From: DTU015 sp964641455
Lineage (GTDB): Bacteria; Bacillota; Sulfobacillia; Fermentithermobacillales; Fermentithermobacillaceae
Reading direction: 5' to 3'
Length of the DNA: 64,000 bases
Assembly (NCBI GenBank): GCA_964641455.1
Contig: CAZXLH010000001.1
Coordinates: 82,627-146,626, forward strand
Shown here: in pieces, positions 7,366 to 16,890 of the stretch
How positions within the stretch are numbered: the first letter of the stretch is position 1
Layout: every line of letters begins with the position of its first letter
Program-made: the position numbers and the translations under genes
Notes under the pieces: generated by a model
Told to the model about the DNA's origin: nothing
Seen by the model: only the letters and a program-made list of their open reading frames with translations
The model's database searches: none

Positions 7366-10045
7366 AACCGCTTCGCCCATTTTTTGCCGCTATCTGTCCC
7401 GGGTTAGAATTATATGTGTAATAGTTTGCATATGCATTCTGTCCAATTTAGCCGCTCCATTGGGCGCAGAAGCCGCCGGTAAGGCTAACCTGCCTCTTTG
7501 CCCTTTAGTGCTTATATCAGAGCCTGTGAAAGATGCAAAAGGCAGTATTGAACGTAGTTTATGGGCTAAGTCCGGGCTGATTAAAGGGCTTGAATCTTCA
7601 GGGTACAAATTAGGGCAAAATTTGTTCGTGCACATTCCCGGCAAGCCATACAGTGATCTTATGTCAGGTGCGCAGGCAGTACGGGAAGTACTCAGCCGGA
7701 TTGTGGCCGGCACCGGATGTGAAAACCTTGATGTGGCTGCTTACGGTGTATCTGGCCTGGTGCTGAGATTTGGTTTGGAAATAGGTATTATTCGTGATGG
7801 GCTCATAAACAATGCCATTATGCTTAATGCACCCCAAAGAGGTTCGTTCTTGGCAGATTTTTTGCTGCAAATATGTAAGGTGGTAGAACATGAGTCTGTT
7901 TTTGAACAAGAAACGAGAAAAGCAAGGTTTTCCCCGTTTGGTGAAGTGGGTGGCCCGTTGGATCCTAATGCGATTTTAGCTAAGAGCAAAGGAGATTTGC
8001 CGGCTTCTATCGGTACAAGCAGTTTTTCGTGGGAAAGCGAGGCCTGGTGGGTGGCAAAGAGGGCCTTGGAAATCTACGAGCCGCTTTACAGCAAGTATGT
8101 GCAAGAAAGGTTTCTGTCAATACCCTATGTTCCCATAGATTCGCCTAAGCAGACTTTTGCAGGGTGGATAAAAGACAACCGCCCTCTGATTTGGGAGAAT
8201 TGCATTGCCCAGGGACATGATTCGCCTTTTGGCCCTATTTCAGATACAGAGCTGAAAAGCCAGCCTCGGAAAGGACAAGATTTTTCTATTGCATATTATG
8301 AACTTGTTGCCATGGCTGTTGGCAGAAACCAGTACGTAGTGAGAATGGCGTCAAGGGGAAGTTTGGTAAAGAGCCTGTTTACAGAGCAGTATGTACCTAC
8401 AAGCCCAAAAGATGCTGCCCTTCATTATGGCCTCAAAGCGCTTGTGCATTATGCAAAAAAGGCTTTGATAACAGTCAAGGCAGAGGTGCAGAAACTTGTC
8501 ACTGATGCCATAGCCGGCTCAGTAGGGTACCTGGACGGCCCGGACAGCCGGTTGTTGAGAACTCTTGTAAAAGAAGACATACTGGTCAATATGGGCACCT
8601 CTGCCGGCCAAAGGTTCTACAGGGTGCGTGCCAATAATTACCTAAAATCAATCAATCAAAAATCCGCTTCTGAATTCTTGGTTCGAAAGACCCGTTTTGC
8701 AAGCCTAACAGGAAGAGTTACAAATTTGCTGAGCATTGCCTGGCCTCAGCTCGGCCCAAACAACCTTTTCTGTGAAGTTGATTGCGCTGTTTCTCCGCAG
8801 GGGCCCCGGGATATAGTTCGGGTATTTTCAGGATTCTTATCTCCTTCTTACCTCGACCTTCTTAAAGATAAGAGGGTTCAGCAAAGCATTATTTCGTTGC
8901 TGTCAGAACCGGGCCCGATGTTTGAATCCACAGTCAAACACAATGAGCGTAAGCCGATAGAGGTGTCAAGTTGGCATCCTTCCTACGTATCGGTTTTATG
9001 GGAAGAGTCGCAAAGCCAGGTATTCAATGTTTCAATCGATGTTCCCTCAGCGCCTGAAGGATGGGGGTACCTGATATGGATAGAAGGGCACGACGGAAGC
9101 CACTGGTTGCCTGTGCCAGGGTGGAACCGGCTTTTGGCCGGAGCGACCGTTGTAGAAGCGATGCTGAAAAACCCATCTTACAGGATAGGGGTACGCTTGG
9201 TTAGACAGGGGGCTTTAAACCCGTATACCCCGGGAGGAAAAGTCGAGTCGGTTTTTGAAAAGGAAGTTAAAAGCAAGGTTTTGGCGGCAGCAGCGAGCTC
9301 TTCCGGCATTGACAGTGATGAAGGCTTAAAATGCCCTGATGGCCGGCCGCTTGAAGAAGGAACAGTAAGCAGCCTCTTAGATCCAACATCAGGGCTACCG
9401 AATTCAGGGGGTACATATCAACCGGAAGAGGGTTTGCCGGAGCACCCCGGCGCAGGCAATGAGGATATTCCAACAGTCAGGGTAGTGTATAGATCTAAGC
9501 ACACCACCCTTAGGAAGCCCAGCCAGGTATATCATTCGTATTGGGAAGCAGATTTTGGCGACGGTGATACTGCAGTTGTTCAAGGGCAGCCGGACTTGGT
9601 AATTTCCCATACTTTTGACCCTTATGGGCCATACCAGGTGCGTCTAACCTCGTATGATAACAATGACAACGTGTTGATTGAAAAAACCTGGAATGTAGTA
9701 ACACCTGGCCCGGAGCAAGTTGTGCGTGAATTCAAATGCAGGAGCGTAATTCCTCCTGAAGTGGAATTAGAACTGGCAGGCCCTCAGAAATGGGTTACAG
9801 GAAAACATGCACTTTTTGGAGGCAAGGTGGCATGGGCGCTTCCTGAAGGGGCACAGGTAATAGATGTAGACTGTGATCCCGGTGAGAAATTTCAGGTATT
9901 ATGGGAGAGGTCCGGAGAATTTACAGTATTTTGGGCGGTTACCTTGACCATTAGTTATGAATTAGACGGCAAAACACTTAACGTAAAGAATACGTATGTT
10001 ACATCAAAGCCTGTCAATGTATTTACGTCCGGAATTACACAGTAG
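7358..10045 (+). CDS. Secreted alpha/beta-hydrolase-like protein with PKD domain
   Basis: This is an 895-residue protein. Residues 1-40 contain a signal peptide ending near GAEAAGK. Residues about 45-200 resemble a PGAP1/lipase-type alpha/beta hydrolase: LVLISEP, a WAKSGLIKGLESSGY segment, the nucleophile elbow AYGVSGLVLRF (Ser132) and LNAPQRGS. Residues about 725-790 form a PKD domain (YWEADFGDGDTAVVQG to GPYQVRLTSYD), a module common in surface proteins. A strand-rich C-terminus follows. ATG 7358 was chosen because AAGGTGG lies eight bases upstream and it overlaps the previous stop; an earlier in-frame ATG at 7307 would add 17 residues before the signal peptide. The middle region (residues 250-700) is unassigned. 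Confidence 0.6.
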   Translation: MTRTASPIFCRYLSRVRIICVIVCICILSNLAAPLGAEAAGKANLPLCPLVLISEPVKDAKGSIERSLWAKSGLIKGLESSGYKLGQNLFVHIPGKPYSDLMSGAQAVREVLSRIVAGTGCENLDVAAYGVSGLVLRFGLEIGIIRDGLINNAIMLNAPQRGSFLADFLLQICKVVEHESVFEQETRKARFSPFGEVGGPLDPNAILAKSKGDLPASIGTSSFSWESEAWWVAKRALEIYEPLYSKYVQERFLSIPYVPIDSPKQTFAGWIKDNRPLIWENCIAQGHDSPFGPISDTELKSQPRKGQDFSIAYYELVAMAVGRNQYVVRMASRGSLVKSLFTEQYVPTSPKDAALHYGLKALVHYAKKALITVKAEVQKLVTDAIAGSVGYLDGPDSRLLRTLVKEDILVNMGTSAGQRFYRVRANNYLKSINQKSASEFLVRKTRFASLTGRVTNLLSIAWPQLGPNNLFCEVDCAVSPQGPRDIVRVFSGFLSPSYLDLLKDKRVQQSIISLLSEPGPMFESTVKHNERKPIEVSSWHPSYVSVLWEESQSQVFNVSIDVPSAPEGWGYLIWIEGHDGSHWLPVPGWNRLLAGATVVEAMLKNPSYRIGVRLVRQGALNPYTPGGKVESVFEKEVKSKVLAAAASSSGIDSDEGLKCPDGRPLEEGTVSSLLDPTSGLPNSGGTYQPEEGLPEHPGAGNEDIPTVRVVYRSKHTTLRKPSQVYHSYWEADFGDGDTAVVQGQPDLVISHTFDPYGPYQVRLTSYDNNDNVLIEKTWNVVTPGPEQVVREFKCRSVIPPEVELELAGPQKWVTGKHALFGGKVAWALPEGAQVIDVDCDPGEKFQVLWERSGEFTVFWAVTLTISYELDGKTLNVKNTYVTSKPVNVFTSGITQ

Positions 10046-10151
10046 GCAGATTTTAAATAATAATTAGGCATCAGCAAATGGAACTTGATGGAACTTCTTG
10101 CGTCAGTGTATATGGACTATGAGAACAAGTTCAGGTCGGAGGTGGCGGTTA

Positions 10152-10886
10152 GTGATAAAGATTTCTGGCTTAACCAAGGATTATCATATGGGTAAAGTCA
10201 AAGTTCCTGCCTTGCGAGAGATCGATATTGAAATTCCAAAGGGGCAATTTGTTGCAATTATGGGGCCGTCCGGGTCGGGAAAATCAACCTTGATGAACAT
10301 CCTTGGATGCCTTGACCGTCCTACTTCAGGTGAATACTTGCTTGATGGAGATGACGTTAGTCAAAAAACCGATAACCAATTAGCCGATATACGGAATAAG
10401 TCTATTGGGTTTATTTTTCAGTCGTATAACCTTTTGTCTCGAATCGATGCCATATCTAATGTGGAATTACCTTTAATATACAGGGGTATGCCGCTACAAG
10501 AAAGACGGTCAAACGCTGCCACGGCTTTAGAGTCTGTGGGCCTTTCCAAAAGAGCTCAACATAAGCCGAACGAGTTATCCGGCGGAGAGCAGCAGAGGGT
10601 CGCTGTAGCCAGGGCAATTGTAGGCGAACCCAAAATAATTCTGGCCGATGAGCCTACAGGCAACTTAGATTCCCGCTCAGGTGAAGAGATCATGGTAATT
10701 TTTCAGAAACTCCATGCAAGAGGCATTACAATTGTACTGGTAACCCATGATTTAGATATCGCCAGACATTCGGAAAGGATAATTTCGCTAAAGGATGGCA
10801 AAATCATATATGACGAAATAGTTGATTGCCCATTAAATGCAGAGCAAATCTTAGCAGATATGCCACAACCCGATGCATCGGCGTAA
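10152..10886 (+). CDS. ABC transporter ATP-binding protein, LolD/MacB type
   Basis: This 244-residue ATPase has Walker A GPSGSGKST, a Q-loop (FIFQSYNLLSRIDA), signature LSGGEQQRVAVARA, Walker B IILADEPTGNLDS and the switch His in LVTHD. The phrase MNILGCLDRPTSG and the DEPTGNLD box are typical of the LolD/MacB/FtsE group, whose partners are FtsX-like permeases involved in lipoprotein, peptide or antibiotic export. No permease gene is adjacent. The GTG at 10152 follows GGAGGTGG and gives the canonical N-terminus. A strong terminator follows directly, so this appears to be a single-gene end of transcript. Confidence 0.85.
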   Translation: MIKISGLTKDYHMGKVKVPALREIDIEIPKGQFVAIMGPSGSGKSTLMNILGCLDRPTSGEYLLDGDDVSQKTDNQLADIRNKSIGFIFQSYNLLSRIDAISNVELPLIYRGMPLQERRSNAATALESVGLSKRAQHKPNELSGGEQQRVAVARAIVGEPKIILADEPTGNLDSRSGEEIMVIFQKLHARGITIVLVTHDLDIARHSERIISLKDGKIIYDEIVDCPLNAEQILADMPQPDASA

Positions 10887-10892
10887 CTGATT

Positions 10893-10933
10893 AAGAGAGG
10901 GTGTGCCTGGCTTAATCAGGCACACCCCTTCTT
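10893..10933. terminator. Bidirectional terminator between convergent genes
   Basis: GGGTGTGCCTG (10899-10909) pairs perfectly with CAGGCACACCC (10917-10927) around a 7-base loop, flanked by AAGAGA and CTTCTT. It separates the ATPase gene from the minus-strand gene that ends at 10932. Confidence 0.85.
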
Positions 10934-11348
10934 ACTGGGTTATGGCTTTTTGCGCTATTCGTCTTATTAACAGGTTTCCTTCCGGGCTGTTGAGAAATAA
11001 TTCTAACGCTTCTCCCAGTGCAATTTTGAACTCAGGAGAATCCATTATTTCTTTGAGGAGTCCCTGCAGGGTTTCAGGTGTTTGACTTCGTATGAGATCA
11101 TTGACCAAGGCTTTCCCCTGCTCAGACGTTAGGATATCTTGAATAATACCTTTGAGCATTGTTTGGTCCAAGAGCAAATCTTGCTGCCCCGCCATAGGTT
11201 TTTTTGCAGTAAACCGGGCCAGAATTCCGGACCAATCAACCAGATACTCTGGAGCAAAACTTAACAAACTCAACAAGATTCCAGCAGATATAAATATACC
11301 TATGATAACGCCGAGAAAAACATATCTTATTCGTTGCCCTTTTGACAC
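10932..11348 (-). CDS. Hypothetical protein with N-terminal membrane helix
   Basis: This 138-residue protein is not recognised. Residues 9-29 (VFLGVIIGIFISAGILLSLL) form one membrane helix. The C-terminal 80 residues are a run of short amphipathic helices with a repeating pattern (ILTSEQGKALVNDLI, LLKEIMDSPEFKIAL, LFLNSPEGNLLI), each resembling the others. This suggests an internally repeated helical domain. The GTG start follows AGGAGG with nine-base spacing. It is divergent from lgt, and the two genes share a short promoter region. Confidence 0.6.
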   Translation of the reverse strand: MSKGQRIRYVFLGVIIGIFISAGILLSLLSFAPEYLVDWSGILARFTAKKPMAGQQDLLLDQTMLKGIIQDILTSEQGKALVNDLIRSQTPETLQGLLKEIMDSPEFKIALGEALELFLNSPEGNLLIRRIAQKAITQ

Positions 11349-11445
11349 CCTGCTTGGCCTCCTAATATTTCTGATTCATGTTGATAGCATGTATTTACTG
11401 GTATGATATTATTCCAAAGTGGTATGATTAACAGAGGTGAATCGT

Positions 11446-12198
11446 ATGCATCCGATTTTGTTTACCTTAGGCGGGGTTGAGTTTTACTCATACGGCCTGA
11501 TGGTGGGCATTGGGTATTTGCTCGGTGTGTTCGTAGCGTCGAAAACGGCCAAACGAAAAGGAATAGATCCTGATTCTTTGTCTGGGTTGTTTATCCTCCT
11601 TCTTGTTGTCGGGGCTGCAGGCGGGCGGCTGCTTCACATTTTCTTAAATACCTGGAATTACAGAGACTGGAAGTCAGTCCTTGATTTACGAGACGGTGGC
11701 TTCTCAATTCATGGTGTTTTGCTTGCGGGTATGATTACTGTTGCCGCGTATTGCCGTTCTCAAAAGACAAACGCCCTGAAACTGTTTGATGTATTGGTTC
11801 CTTCGGTGGCTTTGGGCCAATCGATTGGTAGAATAGGGTGCCTTTTGAGCGGGTGTTGCTATGGGATTCCAACCAATGGCCGGTGGGGTGTACTCACAAG
11901 ATACGCACCGGGATTACGGCATCCTTATCAAATTTATGAAAGCGTAGCAAATTTCTTGCTGTTTGCATTGCTTATGAAAATGTCTTCAAAAACTTCTGCC
12001 GACGGTGATTTGTTCTTAACCTACCTGTCCGGGTATTCCATAATACGGTTCTTTCTTGAGTTCTTCAGAGCTAATGATACATTTATCTTGGGTTTAAGTT
12101 ATGCTCAGTGGCTGTCAGCTGTAGTAATGGTAATTTGCTTAACCGTTTATGCCTGGAAAAGAAGCCAAACCCGTACAGAAAGCCGTTATTCTTTGTAG
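11446..12198 (+). CDS. lgt: Prolipoprotein diacylglyceryl transferase
   Basis: This 250-residue polytopic membrane enzyme moves diacylglycerol from phosphatidylglycerol to the lipobox Cys of prolipoproteins. It begins MHPILFTLGGVEFYSYGLM and contains GGFSIHGVLL and the GRIG signature, here GRIGCLLSGCCYG. The Asn that usually follows GRIG is Cys in this sequence, as in a subgroup with GCC; function as Lgt is still the best call. Two likely client lipoproteins lie in this window (genes at 44569 and 49739). ATG 11446 has AGAGGTG upstream; the in-frame GTG at 11437 lies within that ribosome site. A weak promoter (TTGATA, 15 bases, TATGAT) lies at 11381-11407. Confidence 0.85.
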   Translation: MHPILFTLGGVEFYSYGLMVGIGYLLGVFVASKTAKRKGIDPDSLSGLFILLLVVGAAGGRLLHIFLNTWNYRDWKSVLDLRDGGFSIHGVLLAGMITVAAYCRSQKTNALKLFDVLVPSVALGQSIGRIGCLLSGCCYGIPTNGRWGVLTRYAPGLRHPYQIYESVANFLLFALLMKMSSKTSADGDLFLTYLSGYSIIRFFLEFFRANDTFILGLSYAQWLSAVVMVICLTVYAWKRSQTRTESRYSL

Positions 12199-12307
12199 TT
12201 GAGCGGGAGCCCGGATTTTGCGTTGGTGTTCTCTTGTTAATCGTTTCCCGTTAAAGCCGAAATACTTTATAAGCGGTTGTGGGAACAGGTGAGCAAGGGG
12301 TGGTAGC

Positions 12308-14944
12308 GTGAATTGGCTGGATGGGCCCTATGTCTCCAAGGAGACATTTAAGACTATACTCAATTCAATTGACTCAGGAATTGTGATCACGGACGCCTTG
12401 AATTTGGTAACTTTTGCAAATACAAGGGCTGTGTCTCTTCTTAATACCGGTAATGATGTAATACTGGGCAGCAATTTCAGATCTTTCATGGAGGAGATTT
12501 TTGCGCCTGGTGTAAGTAACCCTCAAGAACTCTATCAATGGTTGGAAATTGTAGATGTTGTTAGCAATGTTCCTGTGGAAGATTTACGTTTGGATTGTGA
12601 ACTTGAATACACTGATGCACCCAGGCAAACACGTTTTTTAAACTTGCTGGCTATTCCGGTTAGACATATATCCCGGAACGAACCGGCTAATATTGTTATC
12701 ATTTATGATGTATCTGATCTGCGCCGAACAGAACAGGTGCTTAAATTGGTATCTGATGCAGTTCGGGAAATGAACGTGGATCTCAGGGTAGATCGGATGC
12801 TTGGAAGATTGTCCAAGATAGCCGGCCAAAGAATGTGTGTAGACGGAATGGCTATCCTGTGGACTTCGAGCCATGATGACAACGGAGGCATTATTTTTGG
12901 GGCTATTCCCGAAATGTTTTTAGGCGGGGAAGGGGCCAGGGGGTTATTAGTGGATAACAAACCGATTGGAGAAGAGTTTCTGTTCGATATTGTAACCGAT
13001 GTAGAAAAAAGCCTTGAAAAAGCCAGAGCATATGAAGAGCAAATAGACTCAGTGTTTACTACGGCGTTTCTTGAAAAACTGCATAACGCCGGAATGCAGT
13101 CATTTATAGCATTGCCTCTAAGGTTGTTTGGGGGTATGTTGGGGATTTGGGTGATCGCCGGCAAGCAACCAAAGAGTTACGATCATTCAGATGTCACTTT
13201 TTTGCAGCCTGTTTCAGAGCATCTGGCAGTGGCTGTCAATAACGCTGTTTTGCTGCATCGAACCAGGTCCATGTATTCAGCCGCCGTACGTGCTTTGGCC
13301 GCGACTGTAGACATTAGAGATACTTATACAATGAACCATTCAGAAAACGTTGCCCGAATTTCAAAGGTAATTGCTTTGGAAATGGGCCTCTCAAAAGAAG
13401 AAATTGAAATAATAGAACTTGCAGGGCTTGTACATGACATTGGCAAAGTGGGAATTCCGGACACAATTCTCAACAAGCCAGGCTCTTTAACCCCATCAGA
13501 AATGGCCATAATGATTAATCATTCGATTTTGGGGGCCAACATATTGGAAAGGGCTGGAATGCTTGCTGACCTGGCTCCTATGGTTCTTCACCATCATGAG
13601 TGGCATAACGGTTCCGGCTATCCGGCGAAACTAAGAGGGGGCCAGATTCCAATTGGAGCGGCTATTCTGTCTGTTGCAGATGCATTCGATACAATGATAT
13701 CAGATAGGGTCTACAAGGACGCTATGTCGCTGGAAAGCGCACGTGATGAGATTCGAAGATGTGCAGGCGGCCAGTTCGATCCTGATGTGGTAAAAGCGCT
13801 TGATGACGCGATTGAAAAGGCTCTTAGCGATCTTGACGGACAGGGTGGTTGGCTTCTTAATATACTGCAAGCAAGAGGGCTTAACCCGGGCCAAGGCATA
13901 GCCGCAAGCGGCCCTCGTACACTTGCCGAACAACGTGAAATCAGCCAGGAAGCTATTACTTCCAAAGAACTAAGTGTCATGTTCCGTATTACCCAGGAGA
14001 TGAGAAAACTCTTGGATTTGAATGATTTGCTGGACCATATTCTTTACATTATTTCTACAGAAATGCATTATTCAGATTGCGCTATCCTGCTTGTCGATCA
14101 AGCAGGTGAGAACCTTGTGCTTTCTGCCGGAATCGGAATGTCGAAAAACGTTCTTGGCTTTAAGATCCCTAAAGGTACCGGTGTTTCATGGTGGGTTATG
14201 AAATATGGCCGGCCACAGAATGTGCCTGACGTAGGTATCGATGAAAGGTATTATGAAGGAACCCCTGGCGTAGCTTCGGAAGTTTATGTTCCTTTAGAGG
14301 TACGCGGAAAGCGTTTAGGGGTTTTGCTGGTACAAAGAGCTGAGAAATATGGTTTCACACCTACCGACGTCAGGTTGCTTATGGCTGTCGCAGGCCACAT
14401 TGCATCTGCATTGGAAGTAGCTCAACTGCACGAACAAGTCAAAAAAGCCGCTGAGACTGACAGCCTTACCGGGTTATATAATAGACGAAGCACTGTATCT
14501 GCGTTAGACAAAATGATTGCAGATTCCAAGTCTGAAAAAGTGCGTGGCCGGATAGCTATTGCTTTGTTGGATGTTGACGGATTAAAACAGGTAAACGACA
14601 ATTACGGGCATTTAGCCGGTGATAAGGTATTAGTGCATATTGCAAATCATCTTTCACAAGGGTTTAGGCCTGATGATGTGGTGGGCAGGTTTGGAGGTGA
14701 CGAGTTTATAGTTTTGCTGCCGGGAGTTTCCCGCGAATTGGCCACCGGCCGGGTGGAAGCGGTAATATCGAATTGGTGCGAGGCAAGGCTCAAGGATTCT
14801 TCAGGAAAGGATATTCCGATTCCCAGCGCATCTTTCGGCATATCGTGTTTTCCAATTGACGGGGCCGAAACGCGTATCCTAATGGCTCAAGCTGATAACA
14901 GGCTCTTGGCGGCGAAATCCAGAACTCATGCAAGGCTACGTTGA
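12308..14944 (+). CDS. PAS-GAF-HD-GYP-GAF-GGDEF cyclic-di-GMP protein
   Basis: This 878-residue signalling protein is predicted to be soluble. A PAS-like domain occupies about 10-135, a GAF domain about 150-320 and an HD-GYP phosphodiesterase about 325-490. The last has HDIGKVGIPD from His376, HHEWHNGSGYP and an intact GAAILSVADAFDTM. A second GAF domain covers about 555-705 and a GGDEF diguanylate cyclase about 715-878. The GGDEF motif (796-800) is exact and is preceded by RPDD five residues upstream, matching the RxxD product-inhibition site. Both the making and the breaking domains therefore look intact in one chain. The GTG start follows AGGGGTGG. It overlaps cca by 17 bases. Confidence 0.85.
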   Translation: MNWLDGPYVSKETFKTILNSIDSGIVITDALNLVTFANTRAVSLLNTGNDVILGSNFRSFMEEIFAPGVSNPQELYQWLEIVDVVSNVPVEDLRLDCELEYTDAPRQTRFLNLLAIPVRHISRNEPANIVIIYDVSDLRRTEQVLKLVSDAVREMNVDLRVDRMLGRLSKIAGQRMCVDGMAILWTSSHDDNGGIIFGAIPEMFLGGEGARGLLVDNKPIGEEFLFDIVTDVEKSLEKARAYEEQIDSVFTTAFLEKLHNAGMQSFIALPLRLFGGMLGIWVIAGKQPKSYDHSDVTFLQPVSEHLAVAVNNAVLLHRTRSMYSAAVRALAATVDIRDTYTMNHSENVARISKVIALEMGLSKEEIEIIELAGLVHDIGKVGIPDTILNKPGSLTPSEMAIMINHSILGANILERAGMLADLAPMVLHHHEWHNGSGYPAKLRGGQIPIGAAILSVADAFDTMISDRVYKDAMSLESARDEIRRCAGGQFDPDVVKALDDAIEKALSDLDGQGGWLLNILQARGLNPGQGIAASGPRTLAEQREISQEAITSKELSVMFRITQEMRKLLDLNDLLDHILYIISTEMHYSDCAILLVDQAGENLVLSAGIGMSKNVLGFKIPKGTGVSWWVMKYGRPQNVPDVGIDERYYEGTPGVASEVYVPLEVRGKRLGVLLVQRAEKYGFTPTDVRLLMAVAGHIASALEVAQLHEQVKKAAETDSLTGLYNRRSTVSALDKMIADSKSEKVRGRIAIALLDVDGLKQVNDNYGHLAGDKVLVHIANHLSQGFRPDDVVGRFGGDEFIVLLPGVSRELATGRVEAVISNWCEARLKDSSGKDIPIPSASFGISCFPIDGAETRILMAQADNRLLAAKSRTHARLR

Positions 14945-16244
14945 TCCTGGGAAAATACCATTTAAAGTACAGGCCATGGCTGTTGCATTAAGAGAACACG
15001 GTGGCCGTCCTTTTATTGTCGGAGGTTCCGTAAGGGATGTTTTGCTGGGAAGAGCCCCGTCAGACTGGGATATTGCAGTAAACATGGAACCTGAGCAAAT
15101 ACTAGGTGTGTTTCCGGGAGCTTGTACCGTAGGCATTGAATTCGGGCGCGTTTCAGTAGGCGATGTTGATGTGGTTTCATTACGGGCGGAAAAAGACTAT
15201 GCAGACAGGCGGCACCCTGGCCAAGTATTTTTTGGCGTTACTCTTGGAAAAGATCTTGAACGGCGCGATTTTACAATAAACGCTATGGCCTGGGATCCTT
15301 TTACCGGTGAGATTTTTGACCCTTTTGGCGGGCTTATCGATCTGGAGAATAAAACAATTGCTAGTGTTGGAGAGCCTCTTGTTCGATTTGAGGAAGATCC
15401 TCTGAGAATTCTAAGGGCAGTACGGTTGAGAAACAGCCTGGGGTTCAATTTTGATCCTGATGTAACGCAGGCGATTCGGGATGCACACAATCTTTTATCA
15501 AAGATACCCGGGGAACGGCTGTTTACCGAGATAAAACGCATTTTGCTGTCGCCTTCTGTTTACCAGGGCATTATGGATATGTATGATTATGATATTAGCA
15601 CTGTGATTTTGCCTGAAATAAACAGAGCACCTGATGCAATAGCCAGGGCTGTGTCTGCTTGCCGATCTGATCTTGCAGCCAGGTTGGCAGTTTTGGTTGG
15701 AGGGCCGGGATTGCCTGTATCGGAAGTTTCTAAACAGGTAAACAGGCTCAAACACAGGTTTAACTTGCCTGTTAGCTTGGTTCAGGATGTACAATGGCTT
15801 GTGTATAATTGTGGCCCGGATATAATTTTGAATGAGCAAAGTTTGCCAAAAGCCCATAGAAGGCTGTGGAAACAATGGGATGGTTACAAAAGCGATCCGG
15901 TATATGTAGCCAGGCTGATAGTTCATCATTGGGGTATCAGGCAATTTGAGCGGCTAATTGATGTAAAACATGCAATTTGGCTGGGATTTGGGAATGGCGG
16001 GTTTCCCAAAGCGTATTTGCATTTGGTTGCAGGGCTGTGGGCAATACAAGAATCAAACATTCAGGAGATTGGCGTCGTTGCTGTTAATGGAACTGATGTT
16101 ATGCAGCTTCTCAACATAGAAGAGGGCCATATTGTGGGAGATGCTTTAGAGTATCTGGAAGAAATGGTATTGCGGTATCCTGAACTAAATCAGAAAAAAG
16201 CATTATCAGAAATTTTGCTGAAATGGTGGGACAAACAAACTTGA
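14928..16244 (+). CDS. cca: CCA-adding tRNA nucleotidyltransferase
   Basis: The enzyme adds or repairs the 3' CCA end of tRNAs without a template. The 438-residue protein has the class II nucleotidyltransferase head: GGSVRDVLLGR, the metal pair in SDWDIA, and the ERRDFTINAM motif. The RNA-binding segment EDPLRILRAVRLRNSLGF follows. The C-terminal half is helical and lacks an obvious HD phosphohydrolase motif, as is usual in Gram-positive enzymes. By sequence alone it could be a CCA- or A-only-adding enzyme, since these are not separable by eye. It overlaps genes on both sides and belongs to the transcript 12308-16756. Confidence 0.88.
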   Translation: MQGYVDPGKIPFKVQAMAVALREHGGRPFIVGGSVRDVLLGRAPSDWDIAVNMEPEQILGVFPGACTVGIEFGRVSVGDVDVVSLRAEKDYADRRHPGQVFFGVTLGKDLERRDFTINAMAWDPFTGEIFDPFGGLIDLENKTIASVGEPLVRFEEDPLRILRAVRLRNSLGFNFDPDVTQAIRDAHNLLSKIPGERLFTEIKRILLSPSVYQGIMDMYDYDISTVILPEINRAPDAIARAVSACRSDLAARLAVLVGGPGLPVSEVSKQVNRLKHRFNLPVSLVQDVQWLVYNCGPDIILNEQSLPKAHRRLWKQWDGYKSDPVYVARLIVHHWGIRQFERLIDVKHAIWLGFGNGGFPKAYLHLVAGLWAIQESNIQEIGVVAVNGTDVMQLLNIEEGHIVGDALEYLEEMVLRYPELNQKKALSEILLKWWDKQT

Positions 16245-16756
16245 AACCAAACGGAGTACAAACACTTACCCGCGTTGCAATAATGGTCGCTTTGGCCACA
16301 GCATTGCATGTAGTAGAGGCGCTTATACCTGTCCCATATATTGTTCCGGGGGCAAAACTGGGGCTGGCAAACATTGTTGCGCTATATGCCGTAATGACAA
16401 TGGGTTTGGGCCAGTCTATGGCAATAAGTTTCCTTAGGACTTTGCTTGGAAGTTTGCTTTCAGGCACGTTTTTGAACGTAGGGTATTACTTAAGCACTTC
16501 CGGGGCTCTTTTGTCTACGTTGGTAATGTATGGGCTAAGGAAGGTATCACAAGGCAAGTTTTCAATTGTAGGAATAAGCGTTGCCGGCTCCATTACCCAC
16601 AACGTAGCTCAACTATTGGTGGCAAGTTTGATTCTTAGGCAGATTGGTATCATGTTTTATTTGCCTTACCTGCTTTTTTTTGCACTGCCTACAGGTATTT
16701 TTGTCGGAATAGTAGCAGGAAGAATTGTTTCGCATACAGAAAAGGTTTCTAAGTAA
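16223..16756 (+). CDS. Gx transporter / HepT-component-I-like membrane protein
   Basis: This 177-residue protein has about five membrane helices and the family features LTRVAIMVALATALHVVEALIP, PGAKLGLANIVAL and SFLRTLLGSLLSGTF. These match the family annotated both as heptaprenyl diphosphate synthase component I-like and as Gx transporter. The same family shows an ECF-S-like fold. It often sits beside a NusG-domain-II gene and flavin-transfer genes. A NusG-II protein occurs here only far away (51263). It overlaps cca by 22 bases. The start may be ATG 16223 or an in-frame TTG at 16241. Confidence 0.8.
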   Translation: MVGQTNLKPNGVQTLTRVAIMVALATALHVVEALIPVPYIVPGAKLGLANIVALYAVMTMGLGQSMAISFLRTLLGSLLSGTFLNVGYYLSTSGALLSTLVMYGLRKVSQGKFSIVGISVAGSITHNVAQLLVASLILRQIGIMFYLPYLLFFALPTGIFVGIVAGRIVSHTEKVSK

Positions 16757-16890
16757 GGCCGCCGTAGTAGCGTCAGGTAGTAGCGTTATGAAGGTGGCAA
16801 AAGGGTTTGTGCATAACACATAGGAGTTTAGGAGTTGGGAAAGTGGTTTAGATGCGGTAATGAGGCCAGGACGCTTAGGGAGGTGTAACC

